From CAYFQV01 sp964654185 (GTDB taxonomy: Bacteria; Spirochaetota; Spirochaetia; DSM-27196; PWMO01), in assembly GCA_964654185.1 (NCBI GenBank), contig CAZZIE010000011.1, positions 1-52,692 on the forward strand: a stretch of DNA of 52,692 nucleotides. Reading direction: 5' to 3'. Both the position numbers and the translations under genes were made by a program. This document shows positions 40,428 to 49,409 of the stretch, one piece after another (position 1 is the first letter of the stretch; the number at the start of each line of letters is the position of its first letter). Below the pieces are notes generated by a model, which made no database searches, was not told where the DNA came from, and worked only from the letters and a program-made list of their open reading frames with translations.

Positions 40428-41873
40428 CTAAAAGAGCGAAATGCTTGTTTCAAGGCCCGATGTCACGACCCAGGGATCATCTGCGCTTGTTTCATCCGTG
40501 AAGGGGTCGTATCTCAGGTTATACACCAGTGAAATCACTGCGGGCCCGGTCTGGTAGTTGATCCGTGCGTCAATAACGGACTCTTCGAGGGACGCGAAGT
40601 CCGCCCACTCCTGAATGTCCTGCTTCGTGTAGGTGGCCTGCGCCGAGAACCCCGGTACGAGGCCCTGTCCGATCGTCAATCCGCCGGTGACTTGAGGCGC
40701 GGCGCCCTCAGTCTCTCCGATTGGTCCGTCGATTCCCGCGGTGAAGACGATCTTGTCCTCCAGGAAGGAGAAGCCCAGCGATGCGAAGTAGCCGACGTGG
40801 CCTTCCACGGCGGGTGGCAATGAGTCGTCGCTATAGATCTGGTACTTCTGGACGCGATAGAGATCGTAGGTGGAGTTGAAGTAGACCGGGATGAAGTTGT
40901 CCCCGAGGAACCGGAGTTGCGCTCCGTAGGGCATGAATCCGAAGGCAGTTCCGCCAATGCCGAGCATGCCGCCGGTCGCATCTCCCTGAACAACGAAGTC
41001 ACCAAACTGCGCCAGGGTGAAGATCTGACTGGACAGCAGCGGCAACTGGTAGTCGAGGCCCCATACGCCGACTGAGGCGTCGGCCGGCGGTTCGCCCGTG
41101 AAATCCGGGTCCCGCACGGCATGATAGTAGGGATTCCCGTCACGCACGAAGGTGGTTCCGACCTCCAGGTTCTTGATGACCGGTATGTCCAGGAAGAGGA
41201 TCGGACGGCCGAAAAGCCGGATCCCCAGGACGTCCCAGGCGGTGATGTTTCCCACCGCGGTCTCAATGCCGACATAGGGAAAGTCGAAGAGCCGACCATC
41301 TACGTCCAGGTTGAGCCCCAGCAGACGGCGATCCGGAAGGAACTGCATGTTCGAGTAGTTCCCCATGATGAAGCCGTTCCCAAGGGTGGAGTCGTCAATT
41401 GACCCGAATTTCGCGAAGAGGGGGTCGCCCTTCTGCGCCCACCGCAGGTAGGAGATCTTCGGCAGGTAGAGGGCCATGACACCCTGGAAGTTGCGCTGCT
41501 CTTCCGCAGGCACCCAGTCCGCTTCCCGGACCTCGAGCCTCGTTCCGTCGCCGTCCTCTTCCGGGACGAAGCGGTAGTGAAGCTGCACGTTGAGGCCAAT
41601 GCCGAATTTCCCGAAGGCGATGTCCGGCCGGAGACTCAACTGCTGATACGTCTCGGAATCACCCGTTTCCGAGTCCTCGAAGGTCTGGACACCGATTCCG
41701 AGGTCAAAGCCGAAGTCCATGCCGCCGCCGGAACCGGAATCTCCGTCCGATTCGCCATTCGACGGTGCCGACTCGCTATCGCGGTCGCCCCCGGATGCTC
41801 CCGATTGGGCGAAACCCAGTCCTGCGCCAATCAACAATACGAGGAAGAGGCACACTATGTTTCTGAGGTTCAT
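40428..41873 (-). CDS. Outer-membrane beta-barrel protein, paralogous to the FecR fusion's barrel
   Basis: 481 aa. The signal peptide MNLRNIVCLFLVLLIGAGLG ends near GFAQ. A short acidic Ser/Gly/Asp linker follows, then amphipathic beta strands to a C-terminal Phe (ETSISLF). The segment at about residues 153-180 matches the FecR-barrel protein, so the two barrels are paralogues. It is probably a porin or structural outer-membrane protein; the substrate is unknown. AAAAGGAGGAG gives a strong ribosome site. It has its own promoter at 41907-41935 and is followed 9 bp later by the FecR fusion. Confidence 0.82.
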   Translation of the reverse strand: MNLRNIVCLFLVLLIGAGLGFAQSGASGGDRDSESAPSNGESDGDSGSGGGMDFGFDLGIGVQTFEDSETGDSETYQQLSLRPDIAFGKFGIGLNVQLHYRFVPEEDGDGTRLEVREADWVPAEEQRNFQGVMALYLPKISYLRWAQKGDPLFAKFGSIDDSTLGNGFIMGNYSNMQFLPDRRLLGLNLDVDGRLFDFPYVGIETAVGNITAWDVLGIRLFGRPILFLDIPVIKNLEVGTTFVRDGNPYYHAVRDPDFTGEPPADASVGVWGLDYQLPLLSSQIFTLAQFGDFVVQGDATGGMLGIGGTAFGFMPYGAQLRFLGDNFIPVYFNSTYDLYRVQKYQIYSDDSLPPAVEGHVGYFASLGFSFLEDKIVFTAGIDGPIGETEGAAPQVTGGLTIGQGLVPGFSAQATYTKQDIQEWADFASLEESVIDARINYQTGPAVISLVYNLRYDPFTDETSADDPWVVTSGLETSISLF

Positions 41874-41906
41874 CGACTCCTCCTTTTCGATGCTCTCCCG
41901 ATACAG

Positions 41907-41935
41907 ATTCTACTCCCGAGAGGGACAAAATCCAA
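41907..41935 (-). promoter_or_regulatory. Promoter of the barrel/FecR gene pair
   Basis: On the minus strand, TTGGAT (41935-41930) and TAGAAT (41912-41907) are separated by 17 bp in an AT-rich gap. The start would be near 41900. It would let the porin-like and FecR genes be expressed apart from the giant gene upstream. Confidence 0.65.
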
Positions 41936-41958
41936 CGCGCAAAATCGGCAGAATAACG

Positions 41959-44900
41959 TCAAAATCTCAGCGTTCCGGTCAGCGTTCCCTGCACGCCGAG
42001 GATGACGGCGGGCTGCTTCCCGTAGGCGCTCGCCTCCCGCCCGATTCCAATATCCACGCCGAGAGCGATCTCACCGTGTTGGCTGAATTGTACTGCACTC
42101 GTGTGACTCGCAACAAGCGTAGCGTCCAGCCGCTCCTTCTGCAGGTCCCAGGTGCCGTCGGCGGCCAGTTGCTCCGTGCTGACGATCCCCGTGATCGGCT
42201 GAGAGATCACCGGCAGCGACCACTCCGGGATCTGCCGGACGCTCCAGGTGAAGGTGGCTTCCAGGCTCGGCTCGAGGGTTCGCGTCGCCGTCGCATCCTC
42301 CGTCTCGCCCCAGCTGAAAGCAACGGCAGGCACCACGGTCAGGGCTTCTTCCCCTTCACCAAAGAAGCGACCATCCAGAGTCCCCGAAACCGAGCTGGAG
42401 TGCCCCGGCGCGGCCAGGGCGCGGGTCCGGGTGAACTCCGCCTGGAAGCGATACTCATCCGTGCGGTAGAGATCGACGACGGGGCGGGCGCCCACGCGGC
42501 CAAAGAGGTTGATGGCTACGCTGCGAAGGAGAAGCGATGTCGTCCTGGCATCCGACACGGCGGACTCCTCCCGCTGGAGATTCCGCGCTACCGCAGCCCG
42601 CCCCGAGCTCGGAACCAGCAGATCGATGGGACGAATCCCGGAACTTCTCTCGATCTCCGCCGACACTTCCGCGCGGTACCCGGCATTCGGTACGTCCGCT
42701 GTAGCTGCGGTGAAGCTCTCCCGGAGGCTCGCCGTGAAGAGCTCCGCGACGGGAACACCGGACCAGGCGTACTCCTGGGTCCCCACGCTTTCGCCGTAGT
42801 TCGCGACATCACCGTCGAGCCCGGGGTCGTTGCTCGTAGGGTGGATGAGGTTCAGCGAACGCGTGTAGGCAGGGATTATCCGGACCGCCGTCGGTGTCTC
42901 CCGGTAAAGGGCGATCGGCAGCGAGAGGTCCGCGGCCAGGCTGTCTTCACGCTGTGCCGCGATCTGATGATAGAGCGATGCCTCAGCGCCGACGGCGGCG
43001 CCGACGACGGCGTCGGTGTGGGCGAAGGAGGCCTCCGCGCCGGCCCGGCGGGTGGCTGCGCCGCCCAGGTTCTCCGGCAGATAGAGGCGGGCGGACCGTG
43101 ACCAGCGGTCGAGGTAGTTCCCGCCGACGCCGTCGTCGGCGCCGGGGGCTTTCCGGTCCGAGAGGCGAAGAGCCGCCCGGGGTGAACCCGGAACCAGGTC
43201 GCCACCCCTTGCCGCCAGATTCCAGGCGCGGCGCACCCCGTCGCCATCCTGCCGGACGGAGACCTCTCCGCGGAGGAGCTCCGTCCCCCGAAGGCGCAGG
43301 ACCGCGCTGCTTCGGTGGGCGGTGTCGGTGCTTCCATCGCCGTTATCGCCTCCGTCCGCGGCCCCGCCGCCGCCTTCGCCGATCAGGGTGGCGTCGAATA
43401 CGTCGGTCACGGCAACCGGAGAGCTCGGGGACGGTACCGTCACGGTGTGGCCTGCAGTCAGGCGGGTGACGCCTTCGGCGAAACCGGCGGTGGTGCGGCC
43501 GGTGACCCGGGCAAACGGAAGCTGCGCCCCGGCGGAGCTTCGGGAGGTGACGCTGCCCTCGGTGAAGGTCCCGCCGAGGGCGTCGCCGGAGCGGAGGATC
43601 ACCTCCTGATCGAGGGCGACGTTGGAGAGGAGTGGTACGGGCCCAAGACTGACGGACCACTCCGGACGTGCGGAGAGGCGGGAGCGCTGTACAACCGTCG
43701 CGGTCGCGCGGGACCCCTGCCAGTGAACCTCATCCAGGAAGAGTCGCCCGGAGTCGGCGCCGGCGAGAGTGAGAGTGAGGAGGCTCACCTCCGTGTCGGG
43801 CGTCCATCCGGTGACCGACACGGTTCCGACGGCCTGGTCGTTCACCGTCGCCGTGTCCGACTGCGGATCGATCCGAATCTCGAGCCACTCTCCACCGGCA
43901 ATCCATTCCGCTCCGGAGACGCTGTCGGGGACGTCGGGGTCCGTGGCGGCAAGAGGGATGGTCGCGGTGAGGCGCGCGTCGGCATCGTCACTGATCTCAA
44001 TGGTGAGTGTTGCGTTTGCCGACAGGGCGACCGGCTTGATGAAGAGCACCAGCTCCTCGTAGCTGTCCGGGGCGGCCGGGGCGACGCGCTCCTCCAGAGT
44101 CCAGGTGTCGCCGACGGGGCCGTCCCAGGTGATGTCCAGGAGGCGCTCCGGCTCGCCGGCGACGTCGGTGAAGCGCTCCCGCACCGTCGCGAGGGCCGTG
44201 CCGCCGGGCCCCGTCGTGCCGCCGTCGTCACCCAGGTCGCCGACCCGGCGCTCCCGGGCCGTAACGGTTCCGCCGCGCGGATCGATTGCCGCGCCGCTCC
44301 GCTGAAACTCCACGTCGCCGATCAGGATGCGCCCCGACGCCTCGGACGTGCCGGTGTTGACCACGACAATGTCGATCGACCGGGTCGCGGCGAGGCGCCG
44401 ACGTTCGGAATCGGTTAAGGTGAACTCCGCGCTCCGCCACTGTTCCGGCACACCGGCTCTGTCGACGGCAAGGCGCCGTGTCACCACCGGCGCAGCGGGA
44501 TCCAGGATGCCGTTCGCGTTTCCATCTTCCGTTACGGCGGGGCCGATTCCGGGCTCGACGGCGCCCGCCTCCAGAGTGATGTCCCGGGTGGCGTCGGTGA
44601 AGGAGTAGCGCGGGTCCAGGACTCCCGAGCCGGCATCCAGGGCGCCGTCGGCATCGGTGTCTTCGCTCGTCGGGCCGGCAACCAGGTACACGGCAATCTC
44701 ACCCTCCAGGGAGGGGCTTTGCGTTGCCTTCCAGCTCAGGCGTATCCCCTCGGCGGTGGAGAGGTCCTGCTCCCCCGGGGGCAACTGGATCCGTCCACCC
44801 ACCCAGGAGGGCCTGCCCGTCACCGTGGCCGCCGGCTCGTCCAGAACGAAGTCCAGGGCCATGACCGGTGCGGTGAAGCCGTCGCGCCGCGCCGCAACGG

Positions 44901-47199
44901 GGTATGGACCGGTGCGGGAGCCCTCTTCGTAGGGGAAGACCTGCTCCGGCGGCACCGCCCAGGAATACTCCTGGAGCGTCCGGGTCCCGAAGACCGACTC
45001 GAAGTAGTAGTCCCGGTAGCGGAGGGCGCCGCGGGTCGCCGCCTCCAGGACGGGGTCCCCGGGAGGGGCGAGCTCCCCGGGAACCGCGTCTTCCGGCGGC
45101 GCCGCCGGAAGAATGGACGCCGGGGAGACGCGCACGGGTGTTACGTGCTCCTCCATACCCGCCAGACGGAGGTGTCCCGTGGCGTCGGGAACCCGGAGCT
45201 CCGCGGCAATGTCGCTTTCCAGGGTGAGGGCACCTCGCTGCCAGGTGAGGCGTCCCGCTGCGGTTGTGGAGGCGGGGCGCTCCCCCGCCGCGGTGGTGTA
45301 GCCTCCCCGGGGAATCGGCGCGGCGCCGCCGAGAACGCCGCGGAAGGTGGCGTCCGGGCCCAGGTCGATCCGGTTTCCGTAGGCCAGGGTTGCGTCGCCG
45401 CCCTCGGCGCCGGGAGCCTCAACGCGGTAGCGCACCTCGATCCGATCCAGCGGCGACACCGGGGTGACGAAGGTGAGCTCCCCCGATGCGGGATCGAGGG
45501 AGTAGCCGTACTCGGGAAGACCGTTCCGGGTGACCTGCACCGAGCCCGGCACGACCCGTCGGGGAAGGGTGACGGCGGAGACCTCGGTGAGGGAGCGCAG
45601 GGCAATGACGAAGTCGCTGGTGTCCTCCTTCGTCGTCGGGGCGGGGCCGTAGAGCTCGGGGTAGGCCGGTGTGGTGGCTGCAAAGGGGTAGCGGTTGGCC
45701 GCGGCGCGGGGATCCTCGTCGATGCCCGCTGCAGCGCCCTCGATCACGATGGCCTCACCGGAGAGGACCGCCTGGAGGCCGGGGAAGGCGAGATCGCGAC
45801 TGGATCCGCGGCGCTGCAGACGGATCTCCACATCGCCGCCGCCCGCGCCGCTTCCCGCTGTCCCGTCGCTTCCCGTGCCGGTGTCGCCCCCGGTGGTGTC
45901 CGCACCCGTGGTGTCCGCGCCGGCACCGTCCCCGTTGTTTCCGGCACCGCCGCCCGCGCCGTCCCCGGTGCTCTCCGCGCCCCCGCCGGCGCCGCCGGCG
46001 TAGCGGTTCTGCGCCTCGAAAGGGGAGAAGGCGACGGGGTCGTAGAGGAGGAGCGCCGGCACACCCTCCACGGTGACTTCCAGGTCGGCCAGATCGACCC
46101 CGAGGTAGGAGTCGTCCCGGAAGGAGAAATCCAGGGATTCCCCCTCGTCCGGGGCGGGGCGACCGCCCGCCGCGTATACCAGGGCGTCGGTGCCCAGGCC
46201 GGGTGAGCCGACGCGGCTGCCGTCCTTGGTGTAGGTGACCAGGACGCGGCCGGCGGCGCGCTCGGTCAGGCTCAGGGTACCGCGGTCGGGGGAGGTCCGC
46301 ACCTCCGCGCCGGGGCTCGCCTCCCGGTAGGTGCGCCCGTCGGAGGCGGTGATCTCGCCCCGGGCGTCCTCCACGTAGACGGTGAGATTCTCGACGGTTC
46401 CGTCCGGGAGGACGAAGTATCGGCCGCGCAGGTACGCGGCGGGATCAATGGTCTCCTCCGTGAGCAGGTTGAGGCCGCGGTAGATGTCCACGGCCGCTTC
46501 CGCCGCGCGGTACTGCAGGAGGAGCTCGTGGGACGCCCTCTCGCCTTCCGCGAGGAGGTATGCGCCGAGAGCGGGCTCTTCCCCCCGGGTCGTGGCGAGG
46601 TAGGGCGCGAGGGCCGCCGTGGTCAGGTCGAAGGTGTCGCTTCCCAGGCGCACCCGCTTGATGGAGTTCTCATCGCCTCCCTCGTAGCCGAAGACCAGCG
46701 TCCCGAGCTCCAGCTCATCCAGCACCGTCGCTTCCAGGTAGTAGTGCTCGAAGAGCCAGATGGAGATGGTCAGGTCGACGGTGTTCACGAAGGGCGTCGG
46801 GTCCATGCCGGGAAAGCTGTATGGAAAGGCAATGCGGCTGCCGTTCACCGGCTCAGACAGCAGGGCGATGCCGACGGCCCCTGCGAGCGTGCTCTCCCAC
46901 CTGCCCTGGACGAACACATCCGCTTCGGTGTCTCCCACCTGCACGTCGAAGAGCTCCGGGGGATCCTCCTCCGGCAGGACCGACCCCGGCGGAGAGGCGC
47001 GGCCCTCGTCGGCCGGCCCGTCGGCATCGTCCTGAGGAAATATGAGGTGTGGAACGGCAAGGTGGCTCGCAACGAGCAGGAGCAGGAGAGCCGGGCGGCG
47101 CGAGAGGTCGAATGCCCTGGCGACGCGGCTTCGGCGTCGGCTTGTTCGGCGTGTCCCCGGTGATGTAATATGCAGGTTCTTACGGTTTATGAATCTCAT
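41959..47199 (-). CDS. Very large outer-membrane protein (1746 aa), possible SprA-like barrel
   Basis: The ATG at 47199 is used; a TTG at 47214 is also in frame. A basic N-terminus and hydrophobic stretch (RPALLLLLVASHLAVPHLIF) form a signal peptide. The N-terminal half is beta-rich with a Gly/Asp/Thr low-complexity block (about 400-460) and a GSVQVTRNGLPEYGYSLDP segment like those repeated in SprA-type and other large surface proteins. Two Ca-binding-type loops (DTDADGALDAG, DGNANGILDPA) separate jelly-roll-like domains in the middle. The last ~550 residues alternate like a large beta-barrel and end in Phe (TLTGTLRF). The product is probably secreted to and inserted in the outer membrane. 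The SprA comparison is a suggestion, not a confirmed family. It heads a three-gene outer-membrane block. Confidence 0.75.
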   Translation of the reverse strand: MRFINRKNLHITSPGTRRTSRRRSRVARAFDLSRRPALLLLLVASHLAVPHLIFPQDDADGPADEGRASPPGSVLPEEDPPELFDVQVGDTEADVFVQGRWESTLAGAVGIALLSEPVNGSRIAFPYSFPGMDPTPFVNTVDLTISIWLFEHYYLEATVLDELELGTLVFGYEGGDENSIKRVRLGSDTFDLTTAALAPYLATTRGEEPALGAYLLAEGERASHELLLQYRAAEAAVDIYRGLNLLTEETIDPAAYLRGRYFVLPDGTVENLTVYVEDARGEITASDGRTYREASPGAEVRTSPDRGTLSLTERAAGRVLVTYTKDGSRVGSPGLGTDALVYAAGGRPAPDEGESLDFSFRDDSYLGVDLADLEVTVEGVPALLLYDPVAFSPFEAQNRYAGGAGGGAESTGDGAGGGAGNNGDGAGADTTGADTTGGDTGTGSDGTAGSGAGGGDVEIRLQRRGSSRDLAFPGLQAVLSGEAIVIEGAAAGIDEDPRAAANRYPFAATTPAYPELYGPAPTTKEDTSDFVIALRSLTEVSAVTLPRRVVPGSVQVTRNGLPEYGYSLDPASGELTFVTPVSPLDRIEVRYRVEAPGAEGGDATLAYGNRIDLGPDATFRGVLGGAAPIPRGGYTTAAGERPASTTAAGRLTWQRGALTLESDIAAELRVPDATGHLRLAGMEEHVTPVRVSPASILPAAPPEDAVPGELAPPGDPVLEAATRGALRYRDYYFESVFGTRTLQEYSWAVPPEQVFPYEEGSRTGPYPVAARRDGFTAPVMALDFVLDEPAATVTGRPSWVGGRIQLPPGEQDLSTAEGIRLSWKATQSPSLEGEIAVYLVAGPTSEDTDADGALDAGSGVLDPRYSFTDATRDITLEAGAVEPGIGPAVTEDGNANGILDPAAPVVTRRLAVDRAGVPEQWRSAEFTLTDSERRRLAATRSIDIVVVNTGTSEASGRILIGDVEFQRSGAAIDPRGGTVTARERRVGDLGDDGGTTGPGGTALATVRERFTDVAGEPERLLDITWDGPVGDTWTLEERVAPAAPDSYEELVLFIKPVALSANATLTIEISDDADARLTATIPLAATDPDVPDSVSGAEWIAGGEWLEIRIDPQSDTATVNDQAVGTVSVTGWTPDTEVSLLTLTLAGADSGRLFLDEVHWQGSRATATVVQRSRLSARPEWSVSLGPVPLLSNVALDQEVILRSGDALGGTFTEGSVTSRSSAGAQLPFARVTGRTTAGFAEGVTRLTAGHTVTVPSPSSPVAVTDVFDATLIGEGGGGAADGGDNGDGSTDTAHRSSAVLRLRGTELLRGEVSVRQDGDGVRRAWNLAARGGDLVPGSPRAALRLSDRKAPGADDGVGGNYLDRWSRSARLYLPENLGGAATRRAGAEASFAHTDAVVGAAVGAEASLYHQIAAQREDSLAADLSLPIALYRETPTAVRIIPAYTRSLNLIHPTSNDPGLDGDVANYGESVGTQEYAWSGVPVAELFTASLRESFTAATADVPNAGYRAEVSAEIERSSGIRPIDLLVPSSGRAAVARNLQREESAVSDARTTSLLLRSVAINLFGRVGARPVVDLYRTDEYRFQAEFTRTRALAAPGHSSSVSGTLDGRFFGEGEEALTVVPAVAFSWGETEDATATRTLEPSLEATFTWSVRQIPEWSLPVISQPITGIVSTEQLAADGTWDLQKERLDATLVASHTSAVQFSQHGEIALGVDIGIGREASAYGKQPAVILGVQGTLTGTLRF
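47142..47171 (+). promoter_or_regulatory. Promoter for the 47224/48198 gene pair
   Basis: TTGTTC (47142-47147) and TAATAT (47166-47171) are spaced by 18 bp, giving a start near 47178 and a 46-base leader. It lies inside the 5' coding region of the divergent giant gene. The ATG at 47170 falls in the -10 element, which is why the start at 47224 is preferred. Confidence 0.45.
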
Positions 47200-47223
47200 G
47201 TGAGGGACCGACAATCAACTAAG

Positions 47224-48153
47224 ATGGCAGGTGAAGCAGACAAAGCACAAGCCTTCGTGGCGCGCCTCCTGCAGAATCCGGCAATGGCGGAGTTCACGCC
47301 CCTTCAGAAAGAGGAGCAGATCATTCAGTTCCTCAACCTGAATGCCGGCCAGTTGGCACCAACCCTGACGCACCCGTCCTTCTTTCCCGGGAAGAGCTGG
47401 AGCCAGATCCAATCGCTGCTCCTGCAATCCCTGTATCGGCAGATTGATCAATCGCTCCTGCCGCAGCTCGAACAGATGCTCAAGGACCGGGTCGCCTTCT
47501 CCTTTGTACAGTTCCTTCGTCAGCAGAACGTCTCCTCCGACCGGATCCGGGATCAGGTGCTCCAGGTGCTTAACCAGCTGCTGAAGCGTCCCGACGGGCG
47601 CCGCGCCTTCACCGGTCCGTATACCGCAGTCTATTACGATCTGGCGGACAAGTACGTGGATGCGACGTATATGCGGCGCTCCTACGTGCACTTCGAGCTG
47701 ACGAAGGTGCAGCGTCTCAAGATGAGCAAGGAGGAGGTCAAGAACTTCATCCAGGTGAACATGCTGCTGAAGCCCGCCATTGTCCTTTCGAGCTCCTCCT
47801 CCGCGGGTCAGCAGAAGGAAAACGTCGCCGGGACGATTCCGGCGCAGTACGCCGAGCGCGCCTTCGGCGCGGTGCAGAAGCAGCTCTCCCTGCTGCCGGA
47901 TCCGGTACTCAAGAGCGCCATCAATGCCAATATCTCCTTCACGGAGAACCGCTTCGTCGAGGCGACGGCGCGAATGGCGGCAATCTTTGCCGCGCGGGGT
48001 AAGAACTACCGGCCCCAGGTGCGCGTGGACCGCGGCGCCGACACGCCGGACAAGAGCTGGCTCAGCATTGCCCGTCGGAACTACAAGTTCTACGGCTTCG
48101 ACGTGAAGATGCTCGACGAGCTGTACAGTGTGGCCGCGGAGAACGGCTGGTAG
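47224..48153 (+). CDS. Conserved-looking soluble protein of unknown function
   Basis: 309 aa from the ATG at 47224 (MAGEADKAQAFVARLLQ). I do not recognise a family. It is mostly helical, without signal peptide or TM segments. An N-terminal part (to about 140) is rich in Leu/Gln helices (QSLLLQSLYRQIDQSLLPQL). A middle basic part includes YMRRSYVHFELTKVQRLKMS. The C-terminus includes RRNYKFYGFDVKMLDELY. An upstream ATG at 47170 lies in the predicted promoter and would overlap the divergent gene. The voltage-sensor/HAMP gene starts 44 bp later in the same direction. The two are probably cotranscribed, so this is a candidate cytoplasmic partner of the membrane protein. Confidence 0.75.
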   Translation: MAGEADKAQAFVARLLQNPAMAEFTPLQKEEQIIQFLNLNAGQLAPTLTHPSFFPGKSWSQIQSLLLQSLYRQIDQSLLPQLEQMLKDRVAFSFVQFLRQQNVSSDRIRDQVLQVLNQLLKRPDGRRAFTGPYTAVYYDLADKYVDATYMRRSYVHFELTKVQRLKMSKEEVKNFIQVNMLLKPAIVLSSSSSAGQQKENVAGTIPAQYAERAFGAVQKQLSLLPDPVLKSAINANISFTENRFVEATARMAAIFAARGKNYRPQVRVDRGADTPDKSWLSIARRNYKFYGFDVKMLDELYSVAAENGW

Positions 48154-48197
48154 GATCCGGAACAGGGGAAATCGGGAACAGGGGAAGTAGGATAGCG

Positions 48198-49352
48198 ATG
48201 CAAGTTCAGAAAGAGGCTACCATGAGATCCAGGGTCGTCGCATTCCTCGAGAACGTCGTCATTGTGGCCATTGTGCTGGTCCTGGTGCAGACCTTTGTCC
48301 AGGATCTGGCGTCCCTGTACAGCTGGACCTGGCCGAGCCGGCGCATTCTCCTGTTCATCGGCTTCGGCTTCGACATCTTCTTCACCATTGAGTTTCTGGT
48401 GCGCCTTTACTTTGCAGTTCTGCAACGCCGCGGCGCCCGGTACTTCTTCCATGAGCGGGGATGGATCGACTTCATTGCGGCCGTTCCGCTGTTGCTGCTG
48501 AACTCCGGTCCTGCTGTTCTGGCTCTTGCGGCCGGGGGCGTATCCGTGGTCGGTTTCGGCGGCATGGTGAACGTCCTCAAGGTGGTCAAGGCGATCCGGA
48601 TCGCCCGGATCCTCCGGCTCCTGCGCGTGCTCAAGATCTTCCGACGCATCAAGCACACCGACTCCACCATGGCGCAGCGCCATGTCGCCAAGATCGCCAC
48701 CATGAGCACCACCATCGTCGTGGCGGTGCTGCTCCTTTTCGCCGCCGTCTCGGCGGCCATTGACATGCCGAGTCTGGAGGGGCGCTTCCAGGAGCAGACC
48801 GATGAGGCGGTTGAGTTTGTCCGGTCCGAAGGGCTGACGAGCAGTGATCGCCGGGAGTTCCTGGAGAACTTCGCCGCGGCGGAGACCTCGATCATTCGGA
48901 TCGAGCGTGACGGGGAGGCGCTGTACAGCCGCTACGGCGCGGAATACATCGACACCTATCTCGGTCCGGTGGACTATGGCTATCTCGAAAGCGGAGAGAT
49001 CGGCGTCTTCTTCGACGTCCGCGACCTGAACGCGGACCAGGCGCGGCAGAACATCATCAACTTCATCATCATTGTGGCGCTGGTCGGGATGTTCATGTTC
49101 TACTACAGTCCCCACTTCGCCATGACGGTGAGCGATCCGATTCACATTATGCGCCGCGGCATGGGAGAGGCGGGGTACAACCTGGAGATCAAGATTCCCG
49201 AGCGCTTCCGGGACGACGAGGTCTACCAGCTTGCCCAACTCTACAATGAGGTTTACCTTCCGCTGAAGGATCGCGCCGGCACCGAAGACGAGGCGGGCAT
49301 CTCCGAGCTGAAGATGGACGACATCCAGGACTTCTTCAACGAAGAGCAGTAG
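48198..49352 (+). CDS. Voltage-sensor-domain protein with extracytoplasmic sensor region and terminal HAMP
   Basis: 384 aa; an ATG at 48222 also has a ribosome site. Residues 15-152 form a classic voltage sensor. S1 is about 17-37. S2 (47-74) has D59, E65 and R69 in FDIFFTIEFLVRL. S3 has D91 in GWIDFIAAVP. S4 (128-152) has K or R at 128, 131, 134, 137, 140, 143, 146, 149 and 152, exactly every third residue. TM5 (168-188) and TM6 (284-304) follow. They are separated not by a pore loop but by ~95 mostly polar residues resembling a small PAS/Cache-like sensor. Residues 305-358 match HAMP (SDPIHIMRR...DDEVYQLAQLYNEV). No TVGYG-type filter exists, and no kinase or methyl-accepting domain follows. 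The likely role is signalling rather than conduction. Confidence 0.85.
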   Translation: MQVQKEATMRSRVVAFLENVVIVAIVLVLVQTFVQDLASLYSWTWPSRRILLFIGFGFDIFFTIEFLVRLYFAVLQRRGARYFFHERGWIDFIAAVPLLLLNSGPAVLALAAGGVSVVGFGGMVNVLKVVKAIRIARILRLLRVLKIFRRIKHTDSTMAQRHVAKIATMSTTIVVAVLLLFAAVSAAIDMPSLEGRFQEQTDEAVEFVRSEGLTSSDRREFLENFAAAETSIIRIERDGEALYSRYGAEYIDTYLGPVDYGYLESGEIGVFFDVRDLNADQARQNIINFIIIVALVGMFMFYYSPHFAMTVSDPIHIMRRGMGEAGYNLEIKIPERFRDDEVYQLAQLYNEVYLPLKDRAGTEDEAGISELKMDDIQDFFNEEQ

Positions 49353-49359
49353 CGCCGCA

Positions 49360-49409
49360 GCCCGGCGGCCGGGCAGCCCGTCGGCCGGGAAGCCCGGCGG
49401 CGCGCCGGG
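49360..49409. terminator. Tandem GC-rich hairpins after the voltage-sensor gene
   Basis: GCCCGG-CGG-CCGGGC (49360-49374) and CCCGGCG-GCG-CGCCGGG (49393-49409) are perfect stem-loops just after the stop codon. No U-run is present. The rest of the gap to 49503 shows only similar GC-rich sequence. Confidence 0.5.

Noticed and set aside
44719..46206. 495-codon plus-strand frame inside the giant outer-membrane gene
   Set aside because: Its composition is typical of an antisense frame in high-GC DNA, and the minus-strand frame has signal peptide, motifs and a terminal Phe.
47170..47223. Upstream ATG for the gene called at 47224
   Set aside because: It lies in the predicted -10 box and would overlap the divergent gene's start. 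The GGTGAT before it could be a ribosome site, so it is not fully excluded.
48198..49352. Calling this gene a potassium or sodium channel
   Set aside because: The voltage sensor is present, but there is no pore helix or selectivity filter and the TM5-TM6 loop is a ~95-residue polar domain.
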